64,000 nt of DNA, from assembly GCA_029721435.1 (NCBI GenBank), contig CM056580.1:22810367-22874366 (forward strand). Direction: 5' to 3'. Below are positions 39,501 through 45,200 of the stretch, in pieces (positions within the stretch are counted from its first letter, which is position 1; each line of letters begins with the position of its first letter). The position numbers and the translations under genes are program-made. The notes under the pieces are model-generated. The model had not been told where the DNA came from and made no database searches. It worked only from the letters and a program-made list of their open reading frames with translations. The stretch comes from Gymnothorax reevesii. Taxonomy: Eukaryota; Chordata; Actinopteri; Anguilliformes; Muraenidae.

Positions 39501-40942
39501 TCTCTTGATGATGTTATGCACTGTTGATGATGAGACCTTCAAAGCCTTTGCAATTTGACGTTGAAGAACATTGTTTTTAAAGTATTCCACTTTTTTTTTT
39601 TTTTAACACAAACCTTCACAGGTTGGAGAGCCTGTGGCCATCTTTACTTCTGAGAGACTCAGCCTCTCTAAGACATCCCTTTTATAGCCAATCATGTTAC
39701 ACACCTGATGCCAGTTAACCCAATTACTTGCTAAATGTTCTTTCAACTGATCCTCTTACATATGAATTGCTTTTTTAGCCCTTTTTTGCTTGTGTCCAAT
39801 GTTTTTGAGACCTGTTGCAGCCAAAAAATTTGATATAAGCTCATTTTGTCGACAAAAATGTAAAATGTCTAAGTTTCAAAATCTATGTTATCTATGTCCT
39901 ATTGTAAATAACATATAGGCTCATGTGATCTGAAAGTCATTGCATTTTGATTTCATTCACAATTTACACTTCTTCCGAACTATTTCGGAATTGGGGTTGT
40001 ACACAAACACACAGGAATGCACAGGCAAAAAAATGCACTGACAAAGAGAATGAATGGAAAGGGAACAGAAAAAAAAAATTTCATTAAAATGCAAAGTAAT
40101 AAAATGTTTTAATTAAGAACAAGCCTTTTAAATCAGGTGGGATAATGTACCTACAACTCAGCAAGGTGGCCAAATAAACGCTAAATGCTCTTCAAACAAA
40201 ACCGCCCCGAAAAACCATTTCATGCACCGTCAAGTACTGTGGTCAGCCATTAATTATCGTTAGACATTAACAAAAATAATAAACCTCCCAACACTACAAG
40301 CGTAGGAAGGGGACACAACCAACAAAGACGGGGGACAATAAGCCCTCCCACAACAAAAAGCAGAAAATGCAAACTCAGCAATAATACGTCACGCTGACCG
40401 CCGCTCGACTCTTGTAACTAACTTTGAACGGAGTTTTCTGGAATGAGTTTAGGAATGGAAATTCAAAGCAGTCAGTACACTAGTCCACCGCTTTCAACAA
40501 GCAGAAATGATAGCGACACCAGCATTTGAATGTCCGAGCAAAAACATACTCATGACATCACAGACCTTCATTTTCATCAGTTTTTTAATTCATAAATCAG
40601 ACAATAATATAAGAAATGTGCTGCGAAACTCTTTTTGACCAAGTAAACATTTTAGCTATGCATATGAACCTATTCAATTATATAAATACGGAATAATTCA
40701 GGAAATCTTGAAGAGGGCAAATACTTTTTCCCCAGCCCAGAACTTCAATGACATGCGGGCAGAGGCTGACATTTATTGGGGTGCAAGCTGCAGCGGAAAG
40801 ACAGGAAACACACCTTCACCTCTTCCCAGCTCCATCCATCACCGAGGTTGTGGGAGTGCTGGACGAAACACAGGCAGGCCCTGCGGAAGGTCTCCTCGTC
40901 CAGGTGAAGAGCAGCCGTCCCTCCTCGTCTCTCCGCCGTCAT
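1026..40942 (-). CDS. atg10: atg10: E2-like ATG12-conjugating enzyme, six coding exons
   Basis: Joining complement 40942-40814, 38036-37911, 24083-23948, 23030-22933, 2693-2596 and 1137-1026 gives 699 nt: 232 codons plus TGA. Known vertebrate ATG10 is about 220 residues, so this is full length. ATG10 accepts ATG12 from ATG7 on a cysteine and passes it to ATG5, in the cytosol, for autophagosome formation. The sequence shows an N-terminal DEETFRRAC helix block (residues 15-23), GYMRKT (48-53), an acidic and Gly/Gln-rich linker (about 65-100), [21 protein letters not shown] (split over 108-128), [12 protein letters not shown] (152-163), and the catalytic motif HPCR with Cys178. The C-terminal block is [16 protein letters not shown] (199-214). 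Every junction has AG and GT and keeps frame (phases 0, 0, 1, 0, 2). About 40 kb of intron is full of transposons. Assignment rests on remembered family motifs, without a database search. Confidence 0.95.
1138..1262 (-). promoter_or_regulatory. Exceptionally long polypyrimidine tract before atg10 exon 6
   Basis: On the transcribed strand about 120 nt upstream of the acceptor CTGTTCAG are almost all C and T, broken only by a short ACAC patch. This is a very strong U2AF-type tract, several times the usual length. On the plus strand it reads as G/A-rich DNA with runs of five or more G. Confidence 0.75.
1451..1476. repeat. (TA)13 microsatellite in atg10 intron 5/6 interval
   Basis: Uninterrupted alternating TA of 26 bases, in the 1458-nt intron between coding exons 5 and 6. 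Confidence 0.95.
2596..2693 (-). CDS. atg10: atg10 coding exon 5 (catalytic cysteine)
   Basis: 98 nt, residues 164-195 plus two bases of codon 196. The acceptor is CTTCTGTCTGCAG|GAACAC and the donor is AACAG|GTGAAC. It encodes [15 protein letters not shown] then RTQDLM. The cysteine of HPC is residue 178 and corresponds to human Cys166, the residue that forms the thioester with ATG12. The exon is about 20 kb downstream of exon 4. Its acceptor has only 19 intronic bases before a foldback repeat starts, described separately. Confidence 0.95.
2713..2863. mobile_element. Foldback (palindromic) MITE next to the exon 5 acceptor
   Basis: The ends read CCGGTGTTCAGTGCCGAAAA and, as reverse complement, CCGGCGTTCAGTGCCGAAAA. 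The matching continues more loosely for about 40 nt per arm around a centre of about 70 nt. No protein is encoded and no clear target duplication is visible. The element stops 19 nt before coding exon 5 of atg10, inside the zone where a branch point is expected. Confidence 0.75.
2864..4363. other. Intron 5 sequence, no recognisable feature
   Basis: Unique-looking AT-rich sequence. A G-rich patch at 3428-3450 (runs of six or more G) could form a quadruplex on the plus strand. Short open frames here lack family motifs. Confidence 0.5.
4364..4902. repeat. CA/CG-rich compound satellite with CGCAGATGCG units
   Basis: About 540 bp of alternating purine-pyrimidine DNA: long CA runs mixed with CG steps. 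The motif ACACGCAGATGCGCG or a close form recurs many times. The array ends in a nearly pure (CA) run at about 4856-4900. The long open frames across it are low-complexity His/Thr or Cys/Val translations and are not genes. Confidence 0.92.
6020..6851 (+). mobile_element. tRNA-derived SINE, copy 1 (split by MITE)
   Basis: The body at 6404-6835 has a Pol III B-box-like GGGTTCAATCC at about 6440. It ends in an ATTGGGCATTC...ATTGGAGATACCAAAT tail with an (AAT)n run. It matches copy 2 near 9.0-9.45 kb along most of its length. Bases 6020-6041 (CCAGGTTAGCTTACCAAG region) may be the A-box half of the tRNA-like head, separated from the body by the MITE. There is no intact tRNA gene. Confidence 0.75.
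6042..6403. mobile_element. T2/Kolobok-like MITE, 362 bp
   Basis: The inverted ends of 28 bp (6042-6069 and 6376-6403) match at 26 positions. Both ends begin TTAAAGG. TTAA target duplications and TTAAAGGRR-type ends are described for T2/Kolobok MITEs; piggyBac also uses TTAA. There is no coding capacity. It appears to sit inside the tRNA-like head of the SINE. Confidence 0.75.
6937..7353 (+). repeat. Interspersed repeat with internal duplication, copy 1
   Basis: It runs from an AGAGGGCACTC start to CCTCC...GGAGGTAATAAG. Inside, a block of about 180 bp (AGAATATGTTC...CCAAATTTTGTGCCAAACC) is present twice. A related single-unit copy is at 41991-42274. The class is not known to me. It sits inside the Tc1 relic. 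Confidence 0.65.
7403..9014. other. Intron 5 sequence, no recognisable feature
   Basis: AT-rich sequence with no family motifs, splice-bounded exon candidates or clear repeats that I could recognise. Confidence 0.45.
9030..9468 (+). mobile_element. tRNA-derived SINE, copy 2, with 15-bp target duplication
   Basis: It starts at the B box (GGGTTCGAGCCTC), so the A-box half is missing. It ends with a poly(A) run of about 20. The direct repeat AAAACTCAAACACTC at 9015-9029 and 9469-9483 is a perfect 15-bp target-site duplication, the hallmark of LINE-driven retroposition. The body matches copy 1 at 6404-6835. Confidence 0.9.
9484..10175 (+). repeat. GTTGCTA minisatellite, about 690 bp
   Basis: A degenerate tandem array of roughly 40-45-bp units made of GGTGTTCTGGGTGG, TTGCTAGGGCG and TTGCTAGGCAG-like blocks. 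The heptamer GTTGCTA recurs dozens of times. Copies differ by point changes and by loss of sub-blocks. The first bases of the array (CACTCTGGGTGG) lie in the SINE target duplication. Confidence 0.92.
10731..12328 (-). mobile_element. Tc1-like element A (AACCCCAATTC family), 1.6 kb
   Basis: It starts TATAACCCCAATTC and ends GAATTGGGGTTGTA. Both ends include the TA target. Length and TIRs match the other family copies at 13.4, 38.4 and 54.4 kb. It is inserted in atg10 intron 5 in the same orientation as the gene. Confidence 0.93.
10939..12018 (-). pseudogene. Tc1 transposase pseudogene (element A)
   Basis: Three fragments in different frames. 12018-11800 is the N-terminal helix-turn-helix part ([20 protein letters not shown]). 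11700-11272 is the catalytic core, with WSDKSKFDI around the first Asp. 11172-10939 is the C-terminal part with [15 protein letters not shown], holding the DD34E glutamate. The second Asp is visible out of frame as FQQDNAK near 11240. The Glu that normally follows WSD in active copies is Lys here. Frame breaks between fragments make it inactive. Confidence 0.9.
12329..13357. other. Intron 5 spacer between two Tc1 copies
   Basis: About 1 kb with no recognised gene or element. Confidence 0.45.
13358..14859 (+). mobile_element. Tc1-like element B, same family as A, opposite orientation
   Basis: It runs from TACAACCACAATTC to GAATTGGGGTTGTA with a TA at each end, about 1.5 kb. The N-terminal region near 13765 carries an A-rich expansion (AAAAATAAAAATAAATAAAA-like) that disrupts the reading frame. 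Confidence 0.93.
13700..14640 (+). pseudogene. Tc1 transposase pseudogene (element B)
   Basis: Readable pieces are 13890-14090 ([11 protein letters not shown]..., the part just before the catalytic core) and 14407-14637 ([18 protein letters not shown], with the catalytic Glu, through [10 protein letters not shown]). The core between them is broken by several frame changes. The first half is further damaged by an A-rich insertion. Confidence 0.88.
14860..16430. other. Intron 5 sequence, no recognisable feature
   Basis: AT-rich sequence with no motifs or repeats that I recognise. Confidence 0.45.
16461..16540. repeat. (TG)n microsatellite
   Basis: Imperfect TG array with ATG and TTTG interruptions. 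Confidence 0.9.
16611..16780 (+). repeat. (GGGA)n and purine tract with quadruplex potential
   Basis: Six GGGA repeats at 16611-16634 are followed by about 140 bp of almost pure G/A. The array meets the simple G-quadruplex rule (four or more G3 runs with 1-nt loops). The G-rich strand is the template strand for atg10. Confidence 0.85.
17016..17488. mobile_element. PIF/Harbinger-like MITE, 473 bp
   Basis: The TIRs begin TGCCACCCT and extend about 38 bp with about 6 mismatches. They are flanked by TTA direct repeats at 17013-17015 and 17489-17491, fitting the TWA 3-bp duplication of Harbinger. The interior is unusually rich in CACGCA, GCACG and TGCG words and CpG. No transposase was found. Confidence 0.7.
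18023..20203. mobile_element. hAT-like non-autonomous element, two outer parts around foreign sequence
   Basis: The left part (18023 to about 18300) begins GGGGCCCTATTTTAAC. The right part (about 19840-20203) ends GGGGTAAGATAGAGCC. These are the degenerate complementary ends of a repeat I recognise as common in fish. A SINE-like repeat lies between them. The class is uncertain and no clear 8-bp duplication was seen. Confidence 0.5.
18380..18650 (-). mobile_element. tRNA-like SINE-type repeat (second family)
   Basis: Read on the minus strand it has TGGTTAGCACTGC (A-box-like) and GTGGGTTCGAATCC (B box). Then follow TTTCTGTGTGGAGATTGC and the GGGTTTCTTCCGGGCAC type body that is very widespread in teleost genomes. 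There is no intact tRNA. Confidence 0.75.
20204..21098. other. Intron 5 sequence, no recognisable feature
   Basis: No recognised gene or repeat in about 0.9 kb. Confidence 0.4.
21105..22711 (-). mobile_element. Tc1-like element E (GCGCCCTCC family), 1.6 kb
   Basis: The ends CAGCGCCCTCCATAATTATT and, as reverse complement, CTGCGCCCTCCGTAATTATT form the TIRs. The flanks read TATATG on both sides (21099-21104, 22712-22717). This is the best-preserved transposon in the window and lies in atg10 intron 5, in the gene's orientation. Confidence 0.92.
21320..22325 (-). pseudogene. Nearly intact Tc1 transposase (element E)
   Basis: It starts [13 protein letters not shown] at 22325 with a paired-type helix-turn-helix ([20 protein letters not shown]) and a GRPR-like basic linker. 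The catalytic core has [11 protein letters not shown] (first Asp), FRQDEPKH (second Asp) and NPIENL (Glu). Only about three lesions stop it: a frame change near the G run at about 22041-22047, a TAA at 22030-22028, and a TAA at 21916-21914. The usual length is about 340 residues and all parts are present. It is the youngest-looking transposase here. Confidence 0.92.
22933..23030 (-). CDS. atg10: atg10 coding exon 4
   Basis: 98 nt: two bases finish Asp131, then residues 132-163. The acceptor is CTCTGTTTCAG|ATGCCT and the donor is CAGCAG|GTACTG. It encodes [12 protein letters not shown] followed by [12 protein letters not shown]. The latter is nearly invariant in vertebrate ATG10 and directly precedes the active-site exon. 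The preceding Leu-Asp comes across the exon 3/4 junction, giving the expected [13 protein letters not shown] order, which supports the phase-1 splice. Confidence 0.95.
23948..24083 (-). CDS. atg10: atg10 coding exon 3 (core beta-sheet)
   Basis: 136 nt, residues 86-130 plus the first base of codon 131. The acceptor is TTGTCTCTTCAG|GAGCTT and the donor is CTCG|GTGGGT. It opens with a very acidic run ([11 protein letters not shown]) and then carries [21 protein letters not shown]. This is the most recognisable segment of the ATG10/ATG3 E2-like fold (central beta strands; vertebrate form [20 protein letters not shown]). Intron 4 after it is only 917 nt, so exons 3 and 4 sit as a tight pair between two very long introns. 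Confidence 0.95.
24084..30790. other. atg10 intron 3, gene-free part
   Basis: No exon, transposase or RNA gene was recognised. It contains a pure (GA) run at 27542-27578 and loosely CA-rich sequence at about 29410-29680. Confidence 0.5.
27542..27578. repeat. (GA)n microsatellite
   Basis: An uninterrupted GA run of about 37 bases within intron 3. Confidence 0.95.
30791..31255 (+). repeat. Degenerate repeat array with AGGTCA-type motifs
   Basis: About three diverged copies of a block containing GTCAAA(A/G)GTCAAATCCACT, a CACCC(A/C)CC...CACAA(A/G)(G/A)A segment and GGA(A/G)ATA(T/C)GGCC-like ends. They lie at about 30800, 30950 and 31090. It carries a perfect AGGTCA-A-AGGTCA at 31091-31103 and TCAAGGTCA at about 30928-30941. 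The repeat class is unknown to me. Confidence 0.6.
31091..31103 (+). promoter_or_regulatory. Perfect DR1 hexamer repeat (nuclear-receptor type)
   Basis: AGGTCAAAGGTCA is the textbook DR1 arrangement recognised by HNF4 and PPAR/RXR. It lies in a repeat within atg10 intron 3. Only the sequence match is established; occupancy is not. Confidence 0.35.
33109..34055. mobile_element. PIF/Harbinger-like non-autonomous element, 947 bp
   Basis: The TIRs begin TGGCC(T/G)GTACACACTGTACGATTTT, 24 of 25 matching, and are flanked by TAA at 33106-33108 and 34056-34058. A 3-bp TWA duplication with such ends fits PIF/Harbinger/ISL2EU. No transposase is readable. The preserved TIRs suggest fairly recent activity by an autonomous partner elsewhere. 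Confidence 0.8.
34059..37904. other. atg10 intron 3, last part
   Basis: No recognised exon or element. CA microsatellites occur at about 36951-36969 and 37401-37455. The exon 2 donor follows at 37910. Confidence 0.45.
37401..37455. repeat. (CA)n microsatellite
   Basis: Imperfect CA run with GACA interruptions in intron 3, about 455 bp downstream (in the gene's sense) of exon 2. Confidence 0.9.
37911..38036 (-). CDS. atg10: atg10 coding exon 2
   Basis: 42 codons, residues 44-85, phase 0 at both ends. The acceptor is CTGTTTCCAG|GGATCT and the donor is CAG|GTAAGT, a perfect U1 match. It starts SDEGYMRKT, matching the SDGYM segment of vertebrate ATG10 just after the first helix. The rest is low-complexity, rich in Gly, Glu, Arg and Gln, and ends QGQGQEQ. 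I expect this stretch to be poorly conserved and possibly disordered. It is GC-rich compared with the surrounding intron. Confidence 0.9.
38403..40001 (-). mobile_element. Tc1-like element C (AACCCCAATTC family)
   Basis: TACAACCCCAATTCC to GGAATTGGGGTTGTA with TA at both ends, 1.6 kb. It fills more than half of the 2777-nt intron 2, in gene orientation. Confidence 0.94.
38630..39690 (-). pseudogene. Tc1 transposase pseudogene (element C)
   Basis: The longest open part (39271-38777) covers the catalytic core: [11 protein letters not shown] (the first catalytic Asp is lost, reading WSE), [13 protein letters not shown] (second Asp kept), [16 protein letters not shown] (the catalytic Glu reads Lys). 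A second frame (39371-39120) holds the segment before it. The N-terminus around 39600 is interrupted by a run of about 14 T. Two of three catalytic residues are altered, so it is inactive regardless of the frameshifts. Confidence 0.9.
40814..40942 (-). CDS. atg10: atg10 coding exon 1 (start codon)
   Basis: 43 codons starting at ATG 40942-40940 and ending AAG|GTGTGT, phase 0. The block [27 protein letters not shown] aligns with the N-terminal helix of vertebrate ATG10, where an EKTF-type motif and an IGDSWEW-type motif occupy the same places. An in-frame TGA lies upstream at 40972-40970, so this ATG is the first possible methionine. The exon could begin at a CAG just before the ATG (40945-40943) or at a second CAG at 40964-40962. 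Either choice leaves little or no 5' UTR in this exon, so a non-coding first exon must lie further upstream, at higher coordinates. I could not locate it. Confidence 0.93.
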
Positions 40943-40984
40943 CTGCACCAAGGGAAACTGTCTGTGAAATCACACTGGAGCTGC

Positions 40985-41110
40985 ATGGCAAAATGCTCAG
41001 AGTAAAATCAACTCTAAAAGAGTCTATACGGTTCCAATACAAAAAGAGTGGACTCAAATAGACTCTGTACAAGTAAATTCCACTTGGGAAGAGTCAAATA
41101 AACTCACAGT
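40985..41110. repeat. Short inverted-repeat-rich block upstream of atg10 exon 1
   Basis: AGAGTAAAATCAACTCTAAA, AGAGTCTATA, AATAGACTCT and AGAGTCAAATAAACTC recur as complementary words over about 120 bp. It resembles a degenerate MITE, but I cannot define its ends. Confidence 0.35.
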
Positions 41111-41346
41111 GCGCAAATGCATAAACACACTAACGCTTGCACACACTCATGCCAAAGACCCACAAGCACTGCACAGAATGCACGCACTAGTGCATTCATG
41201 CACACAAGCACAAATACGCAGGCAGAAACACACACACACACCCGGTACAGTTAACACCACCACCCACTTATAGAGGCCAAAATTCCAGCAGGCGCACAGG
41301 TACAGACACACACAGCTGCTTAACTGGGACTCCAGGGTCCAGCATC

Positions 41347-41520
41347 ATGAGTCGCCCCCAGGGTTACCGCAACAACAAATTACCATGTGACCCAGACATT
41401 CTGCACAATCTCCCCTCTAATCTCTTCAACCAGGATGCAGCTTTGGCCTTCCGTAAGAGATCTGAGAGAAGGATTCTTCTGTCTGAGTTACACTACCACC
41501 GCTCCAATGTCTTCAGGTTA
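41347..41520 (+). CDS. Unassigned 57-codon open frame
   Basis: ATG AGT CGC CCC starts a frame of 57 codons ending TAG. It reads MSRPQGYRNNKLPCDPDIL and later NQDAALAFRKRSERRILL. Composition is hydrophilic and free of repeats, unlike its surroundings. It lies about 400 bp from atg10 coding exon 1 on the other strand. I recognise no family. Part of the DNA (GCAGCTTTGGCCT) also occurs near 17560, so it could be a repeat or a conserved non-coding stretch and not a gene. Confidence 0.15.
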
Positions 41521-41990
41521 TAGCTGCTTGTTTTTCTCCAGCAAACAAGTTATGTTTGACCTTTAGACAAAGGAAAGCTATTATTGTGGCAACTTCTCTA
41601 CTTTAGCACAAACATCTGCTCGCCATGTAGAGACCCACATAATATAATCATTTTATATACAATGGAGGTGTTAATGAACATCTGGTAATTCACTTAAACA
41701 TTAACGGCTGTCATTAGTGCCTATTAGTTTCAGAATGGATATGCGTTTTAATACTGAAAATGCTACTTTTTTTATTGTTTATCTTTTTCAATATTTTCCT
41801 TTTTTGAGGGGAGGGACCAAAGAAATTTACAAGGGAAAGGATTTCTTCCTTCTTACATACAACATCTCCAGCCATTCCGCTTTTGAGACCATGCATGACA
41901 CTGCCCATTTCATAAAATTCATTGTGCTCGTGTGAGGGGCTGGGAGCATGACCTCTGCCTCTCTACGGTTTGCTCAACACAACCAAAACT

Positions 41991-42274
41991 AGAAGGGCAC
42001 TCTGTAGAGCACAAACCTCCGCTACGCCATATGCCAGTGTTCTTTGTTGCATAAGGGACAACAATTCTATTCAGGTATATTTTAACTTGTTCCGGATCTA
42101 GAATCCAGATTATGTACTGGATCACTTCCGAAATTGAAACAAATCATGCGAAGACTACCACCTATCGTCCTACCAAATTCCATTCCAATCAGCACACAAC
42201 TTTTTGAGTTATCCTGTTAATAGAAAGACAAAAAGACAATACGGGTGAAACATAACCTCCTTGTTGGAGGTAAC
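41991..42274 (+). repeat. Interspersed repeat, copy 2 (single unit)
   Basis: Runs from AGGGCACTCTGTAGAGC to CCTTGTTGGAGGTAACAAG. It matches the repeat at 6937-7353, including CCTACCAAATT and the TTGAGTTATCCTGTTAA, AGACAAA...GGGTGAAA end, but lacks the internal duplication. Confidence 0.65.
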
Positions 42275-45200
42275 AAGACATTTGACTGACAGTTTTGGTT
42301 CCCAAACTCAATTGAGGGCCACACACTAGCATGAGGTCTTTCATTCTAAACTAAATTGTAATCTTAAGATTTTAACAAGCTGTTCATTTGTCTTAATGTG
42401 GTGCATTTATGTTAAGAGCAGATATTTGTCGTCTTAAGCCCTATTTTGATAGATATCCATAAATGCCATAAGAATAAAAATTCCTTGTCCACATTGTAAA
42501 ATATCAGAAAGAACTTAATTAAAGGAGAGAAAAAAAAATAGAGTAAACAATCAACGGTTTCCTAATTGGTGAAACTGTGGACACATGGTCATAAAAACTA
42601 AAAATATATTAGGCAAGAAAATAATTGTAAAATTTGTCTTGGCTGATAAAGTTAAGAAAGTTATGACATGTTATACAAGTTGTTTTCAGACAGTTAGCTG
42701 AACTTAAAGTATGAAAGATCACACGCTTCTCACCTGTAATGTGCACCACAGCTACATTTATGTGCACTGTCATAACCCTGATGTAAAGCAGCATTAGTTT
42801 TTGCAGACATACTGAGAAAATGTGCAACTATTTTGTTTTTATTGTAACAGCTGCATCAGTGCTACAACTGAGGAGATTGTGGCAGTTCACCTCAAGCATG
42901 CCCGCAGCACTACTTCTTTACCAATCTTGTCAGTTTGACAAATCCACTTAAACGTGACAGATCTAATGAACAGAGTCTGAAGTTCAGCTGGAGTTTGTCA
43001 TTTCAAAAGGAAATGCCGTCTGCCCAGCCACTGGAACCTCACACCCCTATTCAGGCTCCAGAATTTTCCACTGGGGGAGATGTACCCTCCCTGTCCCTGC
43101 TGCCAGCTAACACCAGCCGCTCGCATCCTTAAGCTCATCAGTATGCGCAGCGCACAGCCAGGAAAGTACATCATCTGAAATTTCTCCCAAAGAAAAACCT
43201 GCCTGGAATTTAGAAAAGGCTTCTTTATATTGTGCCTAATTGTGGCAGGAATATAATGTTGTGGTGCCTGCGTTGTGCGTACATTTGCAGTTATGTCTGC
43301 ACCTGAGTGTGCATTTCGTTCTGCTGCTCTCATCGGCACGAAAGTCAATAAACATGGCGAGTTTTTAGTCCCACTATGAGGAAAATTGGCAAAGGAAAGA
43401 CACCCCAAGTGTGAAACTTAACTCCTAAGTTAAAGCCAAAATCAAAAATCAGGTTTTTGATTCAGAGGTGCCTCTAATCAATGCATTTCAAGAAAAGCAG
43501 AAAAATTTGTCACTTGTGTGCATGCTCATTTATGAATCTATAGAACAGTTGTTCATGGATATGTCATTCAATCATTGCTTTTTACCACAACACAGTGCAC
43601 ATTTGAATAGAATGCTTAAATGAAGCCTAACTGAAGCAAGATGGGATACTGTAACCTGTATCCATTAGTTAATTTCCCTTATTAGGCATAAAATGGCTAA
43701 AAGTTCCATTAAATGAATCAAACGCATCAATATAACTTCTACAGGACACGGAAAGCAAACAACCTGCTCCTTTCTCTGTAAATAAGACACTGATTACACT
43801 CTGATTATGTTTTTCCTGAGCAAACTATTTTCTCGGCAATTCCCACACAAAAACACTTGAGACACTCCTGTAATTATACACTTAATGGATACTTCATTAC
43901 CATCTGCAATGACATGATAAAGACACAATACGGAAAATCGCACCTGTCACACTTGGCATTCGCCAGAGAATTTGATATACAACTCCTCTTCCTCTGGCCT
44001 GTTAAATGGTGATTAGAGACAAAAAGCTGCAGCCTCGCTTATTAAACAAACTATTAAACCACATGGCCATGGTGCTGTCACGGGCTTCTTACAGAATTTG
44101 TTCGACCACTTTAACATCCACAAACACTTGAAGGATAACAGATTGCACGCCCCAGTTAATTGTGTCCACAGTAAACTGAGGCCATCCCTCAGACTATAAT
44201 GAGACTTGATAGCGCGGGCAGAACATCGCCAAGATCTGCTGCTCTGCATCTGAACACTCCCAATATAATAAACAAGAAAGAATTTTTTCGAGGGGGGCGG
44301 GGTTGCTAAACCGTGAACTCAGAAATTCCTCAGCTGCTTCCAACAGAACTAAATCTAGATCTTGTTGCTTCTGCTTTATTCAGATCTATAGGTCCACAGT
44401 CTAATGCCAAGTGATTGGAAAACTGCAGGCAGACTCCTAAACCATGTGCTTTCAAAGGTAAACCATTTAACAAACAGCAGTTCATTCCTTCATCTAGAAT
44501 GCACTTTGATTTGTTATCCTTTCAGAGATAAGAGAAAACCATACTCTTGGATTCTTTCAAATCCACAATTGGAATATATGTATATCCCCCACCCTTTTAC
44601 AGTACTTCTGTCATTTATTGATGCTTTCTAACATAACCAGGATCCAGCTCTGGATTGAGACATTTATTCACAGTGATGGAAGATGTCCAGATAGTTTCTG
44701 GTTTAAATCAACACTTTTGACCAGGAGAAAGAGGGCCTTGTCTCTTCTCGGAGTTTAAATAGTTTGCGGAGGCTTTGTCAACTCATTTTTATTTATCATT
44801 CGCCTACTTACCCATGAACACCAGTTGTCCCCAGATCCACTGGCACTTTCCTCCAGTGGGATGAATAACTCTTGATTAAACTATGAAAAACCGCCTCAGA
44901 CCAAGAAGCCTGCATTTTTTTGACCACGCAGCGAATGGAAAGCAAATTCATGTCCCCCTGCATGATTTCACACTATTACTTATGAAGTAGTATGCTAATA
45001 TTAAGGATAGTACCTCTGAGTGCAACACACTGCTAAGGGCCATCTGCCTAACAAAGAAAAAGTGGAACAAAAATAAGAATTATTAATAGAACAGTAAAAA
45101 TTCCCTCTGGTGCCTGACTAAAAAAACCATTTCAAGTATGGTTTATCTGGAATATCTATCCCAGCATTTATGGGTAGAACCATAATAATGGGTAGACACT

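Noticed and set aside
42998..43408. 136-codon minus-strand frame
   Set aside because: No recognisable family, biased composition of chance type, and no supporting splice or repeat context.
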